A stretch of DNA of 64,000 nt from Georgenia wutianyii. Its GTDB lineage: Bacteria > Actinomycetota > Actinomycetes > Actinomycetales > Actinomycetaceae. The notes below the pieces were generated by a model. It worked only from the letters and a program-made list of their open reading frames with translations, was not told the origin of the DNA and did no database searches. The position numbers and the translations under genes are program-made. Of this stretch, positions 9,673 through 20,265 are shown one piece after another. The stretch is from contig NZ_CP040899.1 in assembly GCF_006349365.1 (NCBI RefSeq), positions 1,426,001 to 1,490,000 of the forward strand. Reading direction: 5' to 3'. Position 1 is the first letter of the stretch. Each line of letters begins with the position of its first letter.

Positions 9673-11441
9673 TCAGCGGCGGCGGGTGAGCCGTCGCCGC
9701 AGCCGGGCGACGAGCCCCTGCCGCCCGTCCGGGTGGACCGCGGCGAGCGGCCGCAGGTGCGCGGTGCCGGCCGGGGGCACGTCCAGCTCGAGGTTCGCCA
9801 CGACCTGGAGCCCCGGCCGGTCCTCCGGCCCACCGGCGACCCGGCCGCCGAGCCACTCGGTACGCAGCCGGCCGTCGGCGATCTCGAGCACCGCGAGGTT
9901 GTTGTCGAACCACGGGCCGGCGATCCCGTGCCACCGCCACGGCGGCTCGGCGATCCCGGCCAGGCGCAGCACCGTCCCCAGCGGCCGGGCGGCGTGCGAG
10001 CCGAGCGCCGCGAACGCGCGCAGCGCACCGGGCAGCGGGTTGCGGATGGGGGAGCACACGAGCTGGAGGATGCGGGAGCCGGACTCCCGGTGCACCTCGG
10101 TGATGTAGGAGAAGTGGACGTCACCGGAGAGGAACAGCACCGACGCCGGCGCCCCGCCGCGCCGACCCTCGGCGACCTCGGTGACCATGCCGACGACGGC
10201 GTCGAAGCTCTTCCCGAACGCCGCCCAGTGCTCGAGGTCGATCTCCTGGCGCACCTTCTCCCCGGCGCGCGCCGCCCGCCGTCCGAAGCGCCCCTCGGCC
10301 ACCGCCTCGCTCAGCGCCTCGACCCGGTGCAGGCCCATCGGCAGGAGGAAGGGCAACGACGTCGCGACGAGCAGGTGCTCGACGTCGCCGGTGAGCCGTT
10401 CGTCGAGCCAGTCCTGCTCGGCGCGGTCGAGCATCGCGCGCTCACCCGGGTCCAGGGTGCGGGCCGCGCGCGAGTCGACGACGACGAGCCGGGAGCGCCC
10501 GAGGTCCTTGGTGTAGCTCCACCGGTAGCTCGCCGGTTCGACGTCGGCCCGCTCGGCGAAGGCGTCGAGCGCGTCGGTGAGGTCGACCTCGGCCGACGGG
10601 TCGGTGTCCTGCCGGCGCTGCAGCTCGCGCCACAGCGGGTCGGCGGCCCGCTCGGTCGGGGAGAGGTTCCCCAGGTGCTGGTGGACCCAGTAGGACCCGA
10701 GCGCCGCGACGATGCGCCCGTGCCACCAGGACGTCGCCGCCATCTGCGCCCGCCACGCGGCCGAGGTGTTCCAGTCGTCGCGCACGTCGTGGTCGTCGAA
10801 GATCATGAGCGAGGGCAGCCAGGACCACAGCCAGCGCAGCGCGGGCTCGCCCCAGGCGAGGCGGTACAGGTGCGCGTACTCCTCGTAGTCGGCGAGCTCC
10901 TCGCCGGGCTCCTCGGTGATGTCGCGCCTCGCCGCGATGAACTCCTGCATCGCCTCGCTCGTCGCGTCGGCGTACACCTGGTCGCCCAGGAGGAGGAGCA
11001 GGTCGGGGGCGGCGTCGAACGGCCCGGTCTCCCCGTCGGCGAGGGCGAGCGCGTAGGTGCGCAGGGCGTCGACGCCGTGGCTGAGGTGGTGGGTGGCGTC
11101 GTGCGGCACGCTCGTGCGGCACGAGCCGAACGCGAGCCGCACCGGGTCCCCGTCGCCCGGGGTCGTCACGGTGCTCGGGGGAAGGGGGAGTCGGCCTCGG
11201 GCCAACGGACGACGTCGTCGAGGAGGACCTCGTACGTGGCGCGGCGCCCCGGCTCGAGGCCGGTGAGCTCGACGAGCGCGTAGTGGTGACCGTGGGCGGC
11301 GAACGTCGGCGCCCGCCACGTCGCGCCGTCGTCGGTGAGGCGGACGGTGACGGTCGCCGCGGCGTCGGTCTCGACCCAGACGGCGGCGGACGTCGGCTCG
11401 GTGCGGCGGAGCATGGGTCCGAGCACGAGGGAGGGGGCCAT
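9673..11441 (-). CDS. PhoD-type metallophosphatase, reading frame broken by a one-base shift
   Basis: Two frames together make one PhoD-family protein. Residues 1-91 are read from ATG 11441 and give the N-terminal fibronectin-like domain (LGPMLRRTEPTSAAVWVET) ending in ADSPFPRAP and a TGA at 11166. The sequence then continues in another frame with PPSTVTTPGDGDPVRLAFGSC and the full catalytic domain: LLLLGDQVYAD, FDDHDVRDDWN and SGDVHFSY are the metal ligands. One extra C in the runs at 11177-11181 or 11184-11188 restores a single frame of about 590 residues. It is a real deletion, an assembly error in a homopolymer, or a -1 shift site. Function is probably phosphodiester or phosphomonoester hydrolysis. 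No signal peptide is visible. Confidence 0.8.
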
Positions 11442-11516
11442 GGGCCAAGTGTGCCGCCCACGGGAGGTCCCCGGCCCTGTTCGGCGGCACGCGCGGCGCG
11501 GCGCGGGCAGGATGGC

Positions 11517-11545
11517 TGTCGAATCCGGGCGAGCCCGTTCGTGTA
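11517..11545 (+). promoter_or_regulatory. Candidate ECF42-dependent promoter
   Basis: TGTCGA at 11517-11522 is followed after 17 bases by CGTGTA (11540-11545). TGTCGA in the -35 position is what has been reported for ECF42 sigma factors in front of DGPF genes. The DGPF gene starts about 45 bases downstream, so this could be the autoregulated promoter of the 11594-13159 pair. Confidence 0.5.
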
Positions 11546-11593
11546 CATGGTGAGACGCCGGACCGGCCGGCGTCCCGAGACACGGAGACGACG

Positions 11594-11950
11594 ATGAGCC
11601 AGTACCTGCTGAGCATCTACCAGCCCTACGGCGAGACGATGGACCAGTTCCCGGGCGCCGAGGTCCTCGAGCCGATCATGCGCGAGGTCACCGCCCTCAA
11701 GGAGGACATGCGCCGCGAGGGCGTGTGGGTCTTCGACGGCGGCCTGCACGCCCCGACGACGGCCACCGTCCTGCGCACCCAGGGGGAGGACGTCGTGACG
11801 ACCGACGGCCCGTTCGCCGAGGCGAAGGAGTACCTCGGCGGCCTCACGGTGGTCGACGTCCCCGACCTCGACGCCGCGCTCCACTGGGGCGGCCGGCTGG
11901 CGCGGGCGACGACCCTGCCGGTCGAGGTCCGGCCCTTCCAGGAGGGCTGA
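11594..11950 (+). CDS. DGPF (YCII-related) domain protein
   Basis: 118 residues with the family signature TTDGPFAEAKEYLGG at about residues 75-89. This small ferredoxin-like fold protein is the usual genomic partner of ECF42 sigma factors; its biochemical role is not settled. A GGAG lies eight bases before the ATG, and the next gene begins immediately after the stop with no spacer, so the two are surely co-transcribed and probably coupled. Confidence 0.92.
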   Translation: MSQYLLSIYQPYGETMDQFPGAEVLEPIMREVTALKEDMRREGVWVFDGGLHAPTTATVLRTQGEDVVTTDGPFAEAKEYLGGLTVVDVPDLDAALHWGGRLARATTLPVEVRPFQEG

Positions 11951-13159
11951 GTGGCCACGGCCGACGACGTCGCGGGGGTCTTCCGCGCGGAGTACGGCCG
12001 CGTGGTCGCCGCCCTGGTCCGCCGCCTCGGGGACATCGACCTCGCCGAGGAGGCGGCCCAGGACGCCTTCGTCATCGCCCTGGAGCGGTGGCCGCTGACC
12101 GGGCTGCCGCCCAGCCCGGCGGGCTGGCTCATCACCACGGCCCGCCGGCGGGCGGTCGACCGGCTGCGCCGCGAGGCCACCCGCGACGCGCGGCACGCCC
12201 AGGCCGCCCTGCTGCACACCCGTGAGGAGCCGGATGAGGAGGACACCGTGCCCGACGACCGGCTGCGCCTCGTCTTCACCTGCTGCCACCCCGCGCTGGC
12301 CCCGGAGGCGCAGGTGGCGCTCACCCTCAAGCTCCTCGGCGGGCTGACCACGGCCGAGGTGGCGCGCGCCTTCCTCGTCCGGGAGCCGGCGATGGCCCAG
12401 CGCCTCGTGCGCGCCAAGGCGAAGATCCGCGACGCGCGCATCCCCTACCGGGTGCCCGCGGACGGCGAGCTGCCCGGGCGGCTGCGCGCCATGCTCGCCG
12501 TCGTCTACCTCGTGTTCAACGAGGGGTACGGCGCGAGCTCGGGGGAGCACCTCGTGCGCACCGACCTGTGCGCCGAGGCGGTCCGCCTCGCCCGGCTGCT
12601 CGTCGAGCTCATGCCCGACGAGCCGGAGGCCCGCGGCCTGCTCGCCCTCCTGCTCCTCACCGAGGCCCGCCGTCCCGCCCGGACGGCGCCCGACGGCGCT
12701 CTCGTCCCGCTCGCGGAGCAGGACCGCTCACGGTGGGACGGGCGGCTCGTCGCCGAGGGGCAGGAGCTCGTGCGGCAGTGCCTGCGGCTCGGGCGGCCCG
12801 GGCCCTACCAGCTGCAGGCCGCGATCGCCGCCGTCCACTCCGACGCTCCCGACGACGGACGGACCGACTGGCGGCAGGTCCTCGCGCTGTACGACCGGCT
12901 CCTCGCCCTCGCCCCCACGCCCGTCGTCGCGCTCAACCGGGCGGTCGCGCTGGCCGAGGTGGCGGGACCGGAGCCGGCGCTCGGGGTGGTCGACCAGCTC
13001 GCGCTGGAGGGGTACCACCCCTTCCACGCCGTGCGCGCGGACCTGCTGCGGCGGCTCGGCCGCGGGCCGGAGGCGGCCGTGGAGTACGCCGCCGCGGCGG
13101 GCCACGCCGGGAACGCCGCGGAACGCGACTTCCTCCGGGCGCGCGCCGCCGAGCTCTAG
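11951..13159 (+). CDS. ECF42-type RNA polymerase sigma factor with long C-terminal domain
   Basis: 402 residues from a GTG directly after the DGPF stop. Sigma region 2 (residues 1-80, [18 protein letters not shown] and [16 protein letters not shown]) and region 4 (residues about 110-160, [18 protein letters not shown]) are followed by about 220 further residues with [12 protein letters not shown], the DUF6596/TPR-like extension of ECF42 factors. These factors have no anti-sigma gene; the extension is thought to control activity. Linkage to a DGPF gene supports the class. The promoter at 11517 fits autoregulation. Confidence 0.92.
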   Translation: MATADDVAGVFRAEYGRVVAALVRRLGDIDLAEEAAQDAFVIALERWPLTGLPPSPAGWLITTARRRAVDRLRREATRDARHAQAALLHTREEPDEEDTVPDDRLRLVFTCCHPALAPEAQVALTLKLLGGLTTAEVARAFLVREPAMAQRLVRAKAKIRDARIPYRVPADGELPGRLRAMLAVVYLVFNEGYGASSGEHLVRTDLCAEAVRLARLLVELMPDEPEARGLLALLLLTEARRPARTAPDGALVPLAEQDRSRWDGRLVAEGQELVRQCLRLGRPGPYQLQAAIAAVHSDAPDDGRTDWRQVLALYDRLLALAPTPVVALNRAVALAEVAGPEPALGVVDQLALEGYHPFHAVRADLLRRLGRGPEAAVEYAAAAGHAGNAAERDFLRARAAEL

Positions 13160-13345
13160 TCCGTCCAACGGGCGACGACGACGGTGCGCACCTCACCGCC
13201 GCCGGTCTGCGGTGCCCAGACCACGCGCCCGTCACACACGACCGGGTGCGCGGCGTCGTGGGAGGGGTCACCTACGGCATGGAGTCCGTGCCCCTGCTCG
13301 CGCGGCTCTTCGCGGACGAGTCGCCCGGCAGCCCCGAGGGCTAGG

Positions 13346-14092
13346 TCAGCGGCCGCCGCGGCGTCGGCCGGGCGGCCCCTGGCGTCGTGGTCCGCTGCGA
13401 CCCCGTCCGCGACCGGGCTGGGCCACCCCGCCGCGGGCAGCGGACGGGCGCGGCTCCTCGCGGGGACGCGCGCCGTCGTCGACCGGCTGGCGCGAGCTGC
13501 GCTCGGTGCGCCCCCGGACGATGCCGATGAACGTCTCGACGCGCGGGTCCTCGTTGTCCACCAGCCAGGCGAGCCCGATGCCGGAGCCCTCCACCCCGGT
13601 GAGCGGCCGGTACCGGACGTCCTTGCGCTGGTGCAGGCGCGCCAGGGACATGGGGACGATGAGCACGCCCGCTCCGCTCGCGGCCACCTCGACGGCCTGC
13701 TCGAGGGTCATCGGGGGTGTCTCCACCCGTGTCCCGTCGCGGACCTCGTCGGCGACGGCGGCCCACGCGGGGCAGGTGGCCGGGTCCTGGAGGAGGTGCT
13801 CTCCGGCGAGGTCGGCGACGTCGAGCTCGTCGAACGCGGTGAGCGGGTGGTCCTTCGCGGCCACGACCACCGGGACCTCGGTGTAGAGGGGGATGAGGTG
13901 GAGGCCCTCGCGCTCGAGCGGCAGACGCACGAAGCACACGTCCAGCTCGCCCCCGGTGAGCAGCTCGCGCTGCTCCTCGACCTCGACGAGCCGGGGCGCC
14001 AGCGGGGAGTCGGGCAGCCGCTCCTCCCACTTGCCCAGCCACTTGCCCGGACTCACTCCGGGGACGAAGCCGACTCGGAAAGGCTCGGCCAT
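13346..14092 (-). CDS. LysR-type effector-binding domain protein without a DNA-binding domain
   Basis: 248 residues. The sequence begins at MAEPFRVGFVPGVSPGKW, which is where the periplasmic-binding-like effector domain of a LysR regulator starts; no winged helix precedes it in any frame nearby. DVCFVRLPLEREGLHLIPLY and SGAGVLIVPMSLARLH are typical of the two-lobed domain. The last 45 residues are rich in Arg, Gly and Pro and could bind nucleic acid. GAGGAG upstream of the ATG and a TAGTCT box about 30 bases further up suggest an ordinary leadered transcript. Such stand-alone proteins are commonly paired with a DUF5997 gene, present here at 14925 with a GPP34 gene in between. Confidence 0.82.
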   Translation of the reverse strand: MAEPFRVGFVPGVSPGKWLGKWEERLPDSPLAPRLVEVEEQRELLTGGELDVCFVRLPLEREGLHLIPLYTEVPVVVAAKDHPLTAFDELDVADLAGEHLLQDPATCPAWAAVADEVRDGTRVETPPMTLEQAVEVAASGAGVLIVPMSLARLHQRKDVRYRPLTGVEGSGIGLAWLVDNEDPRVETFIGIVRGRTERSSRQPVDDGARPREEPRPSAARGGVAQPGRGRGRSGPRRQGPPGRRRGGR

Positions 14093-14201
14093 CGGGGCTC
14101 CTCAGCACGGGGACGGGACGTCGCGAGACTATCGGGCCGCCGCGTCCGCAGCGGCCGCGGACACCGGGCGCGGCGCGGCCGGGTCGGGCAGGATGACGGC
14201 C

Positions 14202-14882
14202 ATGCTCATCGTCGAGGACCTCCTCCTGTGCCTGACCGCTGACGACACCGGACGCCTGCTCGTCTCCGGCCCCGAGGCGGACGTCGGCCTCGGCGGCGCG
14301 CTGCTCGTCGAGCTCGCCCTGCGCGAGCGGGTCACCGTGACGCCGGGACGCTCGGGGCGGCTCACCGTCCTCGACGCGAGCCCCACCGGCGAGCCGCTGC
14401 TCGACGACGCGCTCGCGACCCTCACGGCCAAGGAGGGGCGCCGGCCGCAGAGCGCGGTCACCGCCCTCGGCCGGGGGACCCGCGAGCAGGTCTACGCCCG
14501 GCTGGTCGAGGCCGGGATCCTCGACGCCGACGAGCGCCGCGTCCTCGGTCTGTTCCCCTCCCGCTCCTGGCCGACGGTGCAGCCCGCCCACGAGGAGTCC
14601 GTCCGCGCGCGGCTGGCGCAGGCGCTCGGCACCGGGACCACGGACGACCCCCGTCTGGCCGCGCTCGTCTCCCTCCTGCTCGCCGTCGGCGCCCTCCACA
14701 AGGTCCAGCCGCCGGACTCCATCGGCCTCACCCGGCGCGAGCTCACCGCCCGGGCACGCGGGATCGCGGAGGGGGAGTGGGCGGGCAGGGCAGTCCGTGA
14801 CGCCATCGCGGGAGCGAACGCCGCGATCATGACCGTCCTCGGTGTCGCCGTCGCGAGCGCGGGTTCCGGCTCCGGCTCCTGA
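14202..14882 (+). CDS. GPP34 (GOLPH3-like) family protein
   Basis: 226 residues. It begins MLIVEDLLLCLTADDTGRLL, the usual start of the bacterial GPP34 family, and is all-alpha with ALRERVTVT and VYARLVEAGIL typical of the fold. In eukaryotes GOLPH3 binds phosphatidylinositol-4-phosphate; bacterial roles are unknown, perhaps at the membrane. Another ATG at 14193 is in frame (adds MTA). ATG 14202 is preferred because a CAGGAT box ends seven bases before it, the spacing of leaderless genes in this window. Confidence 0.85.
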   Translation: MLIVEDLLLCLTADDTGRLLVSGPEADVGLGGALLVELALRERVTVTPGRSGRLTVLDASPTGEPLLDDALATLTAKEGRRPQSAVTALGRGTREQVYARLVEAGILDADERRVLGLFPSRSWPTVQPAHEESVRARLAQALGTGTTDDPRLAALVSLLLAVGALHKVQPPDSIGLTRRELTARARGIAEGEWAGRAVRDAIAGANAAIMTVLGVAVASAGSGSGS

Positions 14883-14912
14883 CGGGCGGCCCGGGCGCCC
14901 CCGCGCAGCCGA

Positions 14913-14918
14913 TATCCT
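14913..14918 (+). promoter_or_regulatory. Candidate -10 box, leaderless DUF5997 gene
   Basis: TATCCT ends six bases before the ATG at 14925; no ribosome-binding site lies between them. Confidence 0.45.
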
Positions 14919-14924
14919 GCGGGC

Positions 14925-15296
14925 ATGGCCACGCCGCAGATGCTCAAGCCCCTGACCGCCGCACGCAAGCTCGGGGTGCTGCTCTCGGCGACCCCGGAGG
15001 ACTTCCAGGGCCGGGACATCTCCCGCGAGGAGCTCGCCGAGCTGCAGGCCGACCCGCCCGAGTGGCTGCGTGACCTGCGCCGCAACGGTCCGCACCCGCG
15101 CCAGGAGGTCGCCCGCCGCCTCGGGGTGTCCGCCTCGGGGCTCGCCCGCGCCGGCGTCACCGAGCCGCTCACCACCGAGCAGATCAAGGAGCTCCTCGAG
15201 GCCCGGCCGGAGTGGCTGCGGGCCGAGCGGGAGACCCAGGCGAAGGTCCGTGCCGAGGAGGCGCGCCTCAAGGAGCGGCGGTCCGCGGAGGGCTGA
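14925..15296 (+). CDS. DUF5997 family protein
   Basis: 123 residues, charged and helical, with MLKPLTAARKLGVLLSATP at the N-terminus and two short HTH-like segments (EVARRLGVSASGLARAGV; LTTEQIKELLEARPEWL). The family is confined to actinobacteria and has no known function. It is often a neighbour of the stand-alone LysR effector-domain gene found here at 13346-14092, which suggests, without proof, that the two act together, possibly as separated DNA-binding and effector parts. The start follows a TATCCT box by six bases. Confidence 0.8.
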   Translation: MATPQMLKPLTAARKLGVLLSATPEDFQGRDISREELAELQADPPEWLRDLRRNGPHPRQEVARRLGVSASGLARAGVTEPLTTEQIKELLEARPEWLRAERETQAKVRAEEARLKERRSAEG

Positions 15297-15342
15297 CCCC
15301 CTCCGGATGCCGACACCTGTCGGTTCTGCGAGTCTCGCCCGC

Positions 15343-17673
<2,331 letters not shown>

Positions 17674-17676
17674 GGC

Positions 17677-18417
17677 TCAGGCGTCCCAGCGGAAGGAGCG
17701 CGTGGCGAGCAGCCCGCCCGCCACGGCCCAGGCCGCAAGGACACCGAGCGCGACCAGGTCGACCTGCCCCACGGTGCACAGGGTGCGCAGTGCCTCACCC
17801 AGTGCGCCGGGGGGCAGGTAGGCCGCGACGGCGGCGAGCGGCCCAGGCAGCGTGTCGAGCGGGAGCAGCAGGCCCCCGCCGACGACCATGAGGACGAAGA
17901 GCAGGTTGGCGATGGCGAGCACCGCCTCGGGCCGCAGCGTCCCGCCCAGGAGCAGGGCGAAGGCGACGAACACCCCCGTCCCCACGACCATGAGCACGGC
18001 CCCGCCCCCGACCTGAGCAGCGGTCACGCCGTCCGGGCGCCACCCGACGGCCAGCGCCACGCCCAGCAGCGTGAGGACCTGCACGCCGAGGACGAGCAGG
18101 ACGGCACCGAGCTTCCCGGCGAGCAGGCCGCGCGGCCCGAGCGGCGTCGTCGCCAGCATCCGCAGCACGCCCCAGCGCCGGTCGAAGGCCACCGCGATGG
18201 CCTGGGAGGTGAAGGAGGAGGCCACCGCCATCGCGAGCGCGCCACCGAGAGCGGCGTCGGCGCGCGGCTCCGGAAGCGGCACGAGGTCGGTGGTGGTGAG
18301 GACGACGAGCGCGATCGCGGGCAGCAGGATCATGAGGACCAGCTGCTCGCCGTTGCGCAGGACGGCGACGGTCTCGAAGCGGGTCTGCGCCCAGACCCGG
18401 CGGACGGTGGCGCTCAT
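17677..18417 (-). CDS. ABC-2 type transporter permease
   Basis: 246 residues with about six hydrophobic segments and the ABC2_membrane pattern (RRWGVLRMLATTPLGPRGLL in the cytoplasmic loop). The ATG at 18417 overlaps the stop of the ATPase gene (ATGA), so the two are coupled. It forms the pore of an exporter; the cargo could be a drug, lipid or peptide and cannot be told from sequence. Confidence 0.9.
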   Translation of the reverse strand: MSATVRRVWAQTRFETVAVLRNGEQLVLMILLPAIALVVLTTTDLVPLPEPRADAALGGALAMAVASSFTSQAIAVAFDRRWGVLRMLATTPLGPRGLLAGKLGAVLLVLGVQVLTLLGVALAVGWRPDGVTAAQVGGGAVLMVVGTGVFVAFALLLGGTLRPEAVLAIANLLFVLMVVGGGLLLPLDTLPGPLAAVAAYLPPGALGEALRTLCTVGQVDLVALGVLAAWAVAGGLLATRSFRWDA

Positions 18418-19376
18418 GCGGCCTCCCTCCGCAGCTCGCGGCCGGTGAGCGCGAGGAACGCGTCCTCGAGCGTGGGGCGGGCGAGGGCCACCTGGGCGGC
18501 CCGGTGCCCGGCGCGTGTGAGGGCGGTGGCGACGAGGGCGAGGTCGGCGGTGTCGAGGTCGCCCCCGTCGCCGTGGCGCACGAGGACGTCGCCGCCCTCG
18601 ACGGCGGTCACCAGTCGCGGGTGTGCGGCGAGCGCGGACCCGAGGTCCGCGGCGACGGCCGCTGCCGTGGCGCCCGGTGGGACGACGACGCGTACGTGCG
18701 GCGTCCCGCGCAGCTCGTCGGGCGTGCCGGCGGCCACGACCGACCCGCGGTCGACGACGACGACGCGGTCGGCGAGGTCCTCGGCCTCGGTCATGAGGTG
18801 GGTGGTGAGGACGATCGAGGTCCCGGCCTCGCGCAGCGAGCGGACGAGGTCCCACACCGCCAGGCGCGCCTGGGGGTCGAGGCCGGCCGTCGGCTCGTCG
18901 AGGAAGACGAGCTCGGGCTCCCCGACGATCGCGCAGGCCAGTGCGAGACGCTGGCGCTGCCCGCCGGAGAGGTGACGCACCCGCGTGCGGGCGACCGCCG
19001 TCAGACCGAGCCGCTCGAGCAGCGGCGCGGCCGCGCCGGGGCGGTCGTGCAGCCGTGCGACGTGCTCGAGGACGTCGACGGCGCGGGGCGAGAGCGGCAG
19101 CCCGCCCTCCTGGAGCATGACGCCCACCCGGCGGCGCAGCTCGGGGGCGTTCTCGGGGGCGGACCGGTCCAGGCCCAGGACGGCGACCCGGCCGCCGTCG
19201 GGGCGGCGCAGGCCCTCGCAGCACTCGATGGTCGTCGTCTTGCCGGCGCCGTTGGGGCCGAGGACGGCGGTGAGCTCCCCGCGCTCGGCACGCAGGCTCA
19301 GCCCGGTGACGACGTCACGGTCGCCGTAGCGCTTGCGCAGGTCCGCGACGAGGAGCGCGGGGGAGTCGGTGGGCAC
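18414..19376 (-). CDS. ABC transporter ATP-binding protein (exporter, DrrA-like)
   Basis: 320 residues from GTG 19376. Walker A GPNGAGKTTT is at about residues 38-47, the signature LSGGQRQRLALA near 135 and Walker B LVFLDEPTAGLD after it; a 100-residue C-terminal extension is of the DrrA/multidrug type. A TACCCT box (19383-19388, minus strand) ends six bases before the GTG and supports this start as leaderless. The suf promoter region lies divergently just upstream. Confidence 0.93.
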   Translation of the reverse strand: MPTDSPALLVADLRKRYGDRDVVTGLSLRAERGELTAVLGPNGAGKTTTIECCEGLRRPDGGRVAVLGLDRSAPENAPELRRRVGVMLQEGGLPLSPRAVDVLEHVARLHDRPGAAAPLLERLGLTAVARTRVRHLSGGQRQRLALACAIVGEPELVFLDEPTAGLDPQARLAVWDLVRSLREAGTSIVLTTHLMTEAEDLADRVVVVDRGSVVAAGTPDELRGTPHVRVVVPPGATAAAVAADLGSALAAHPRLVTAVEGGDVLVRHGDGGDLDTADLALVATALTRAGHRAAQVALARPTLEDAFLALTGRELRREAA

Positions 19377-19382
19377 GGGCCC

Positions 19383-19388
19383 AGGGTA
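19383..19388 (-). promoter_or_regulatory. Candidate -10 box, leaderless ABC exporter operon
   Basis: TACCCT on the minus strand, six bases from the GTG at 19376. Confidence 0.45.
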
Positions 19389-19462
19389 GACGGCGCCCAC
19401 GGGGGCCCCGGGAGCGGCGCCGACGGAGGGGAGTGACGCCCGACACGTGAGGTATGCCTTCC

Positions 19463-19484
19463 TTGCCGGGAACCATTTCGGCAA
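19463..19484. promoter_or_regulatory. Palindromic candidate SufR operator
   Basis: TTGCCG (19463-19468) and CGGCAA (19479-19484) are perfect inverted half-sites separated by ten bases, in the 169-bp gap upstream of sufR. The position, about 60 bases before the sufR start and overlapping where a promoter would lie (TCTAAT at 19496-19501 may be the -10), is right for an autorepressor of the suf operon. The identity of the binding protein is inferred from position only. Confidence 0.55.
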
Positions 19485-19545
19485 CGACACTGTTCTCTAA
19501 TGCGTGGGTGAGGTGTGCCCCCCGGAGAAGAAGGAAGGAGCGGTG

Positions 19546-20265
19546 ATGAGCGAGACGAACGTCGAGTCCGACGTGACGACTCAGGACCGCGTCCTGCGCC
19601 TCGTCGTCGAGCAGGGGCCGATCAGCGCCGCCGAGCTCGCCCGTCTCCTCGAGCTCACCCCGGCGGGCGTGCGCCGCCACATCGCCGCCCTCGAGCGCGA
19701 GGAGCGGATCGTCGTCCACCTGCCCACCGGGCCGGAGCAGCGCCGCCGCGGGCGGCCCGCGCGGTACTACGTCGCCACCGACGCGGGGCGGGCCGGTCTG
19801 TCCCACGCCTACTCCGACCTCGCCACCCAGGCGCTCGGGTTCATCGAGACCGTCGCCGGACCGGACGCCGTCGAGCGGTTCGCCGGGCAGCGGGTCGGTG
19901 AGCTCGAGGAGCGCTACGCGCCCGTCGTCGCAGCCGCCGGCGACGACGTCGCGGACCGCGCCCACGCGCTGGCCGGCGCCCTCACCGCCGACGGCTACGC
20001 CGCCACGGTGCGCTCTGTCGGGCCGCACGGTCTGGCCGTGCAGCTGTGCCAGGGCAACTGCCCGGTGCTCACCGTCGCCGAGTCCTACCACCAGCTGTGC
20101 GACGCCGAGACCCGGGCCTTCTCCCGCCTGCTCGGCGTGCACGTCCAACGGCTGGCTACGCTGGCCCGCGGCGAGCACGTGTGTACCACCCACATCCCCA
20201 CGGTCCAGATCGGCCGACCGAGCACGACCACGTCGCCGCGCGGTGACGCCATGGAAGGAAACTGA
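19546..20265 (+). CDS. sufR: SufR, iron-sulfur-sensing repressor of the suf operon
   Basis: 239 residues. The ATG at 19546 follows AAGGAAGGAG; a GTG three bases earlier is also possible. An N-terminal winged helix (residues 12-70, [20 protein letters not shown]) is followed by the SufR effector domain. Cysteines at about residues 168, 172, 185 and 213 (CQGNC, QLCDAE, HVCTTH) are placed as in SufR proteins that ligate an Fe-S cluster. It should repress the operon when clusters are plentiful. The stop overlaps the sufB ATG by one base, so sensor and target are co-expressed. Confidence 0.93.
   Translation: MSETNVESDVTTQDRVLRLVVEQGPISAAELARLLELTPAGVRRHIAALEREERIVVHLPTGPEQRRRGRPARYYVATDAGRAGLSHAYSDLATQALGFIETVAGPDAVERFAGQRVGELEERYAPVVAAAGDDVADRAHALAGALTADGYAATVRSVGPHGLAVQLCQGNCPVLTVAESYHQLCDAETRAFSRLLGVHVQRLATLARGEHVCTTHIPTVQIGRPSTTTSPRGDAMEGN

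Noticed and set aside
13246..13344. Possible 32-codon gene (VRGVVGGVTYGMES...) between the sigma factor and the LysR-type gene
   Set aside because: No ribosome-binding site or -10 box at useful distance and no family recognised; may be a fragment of a lost gene. The 186-bp gap otherwise shows nothing.
19448..19468. IdeR/DtxR-like box (AGGTATGCCTTCC) in the sufR leader
   Set aside because: Only about ten of 19 positions fit the consensus and the dyad is poor; the TTGCCG/CGGCAA palindrome explains the region better.
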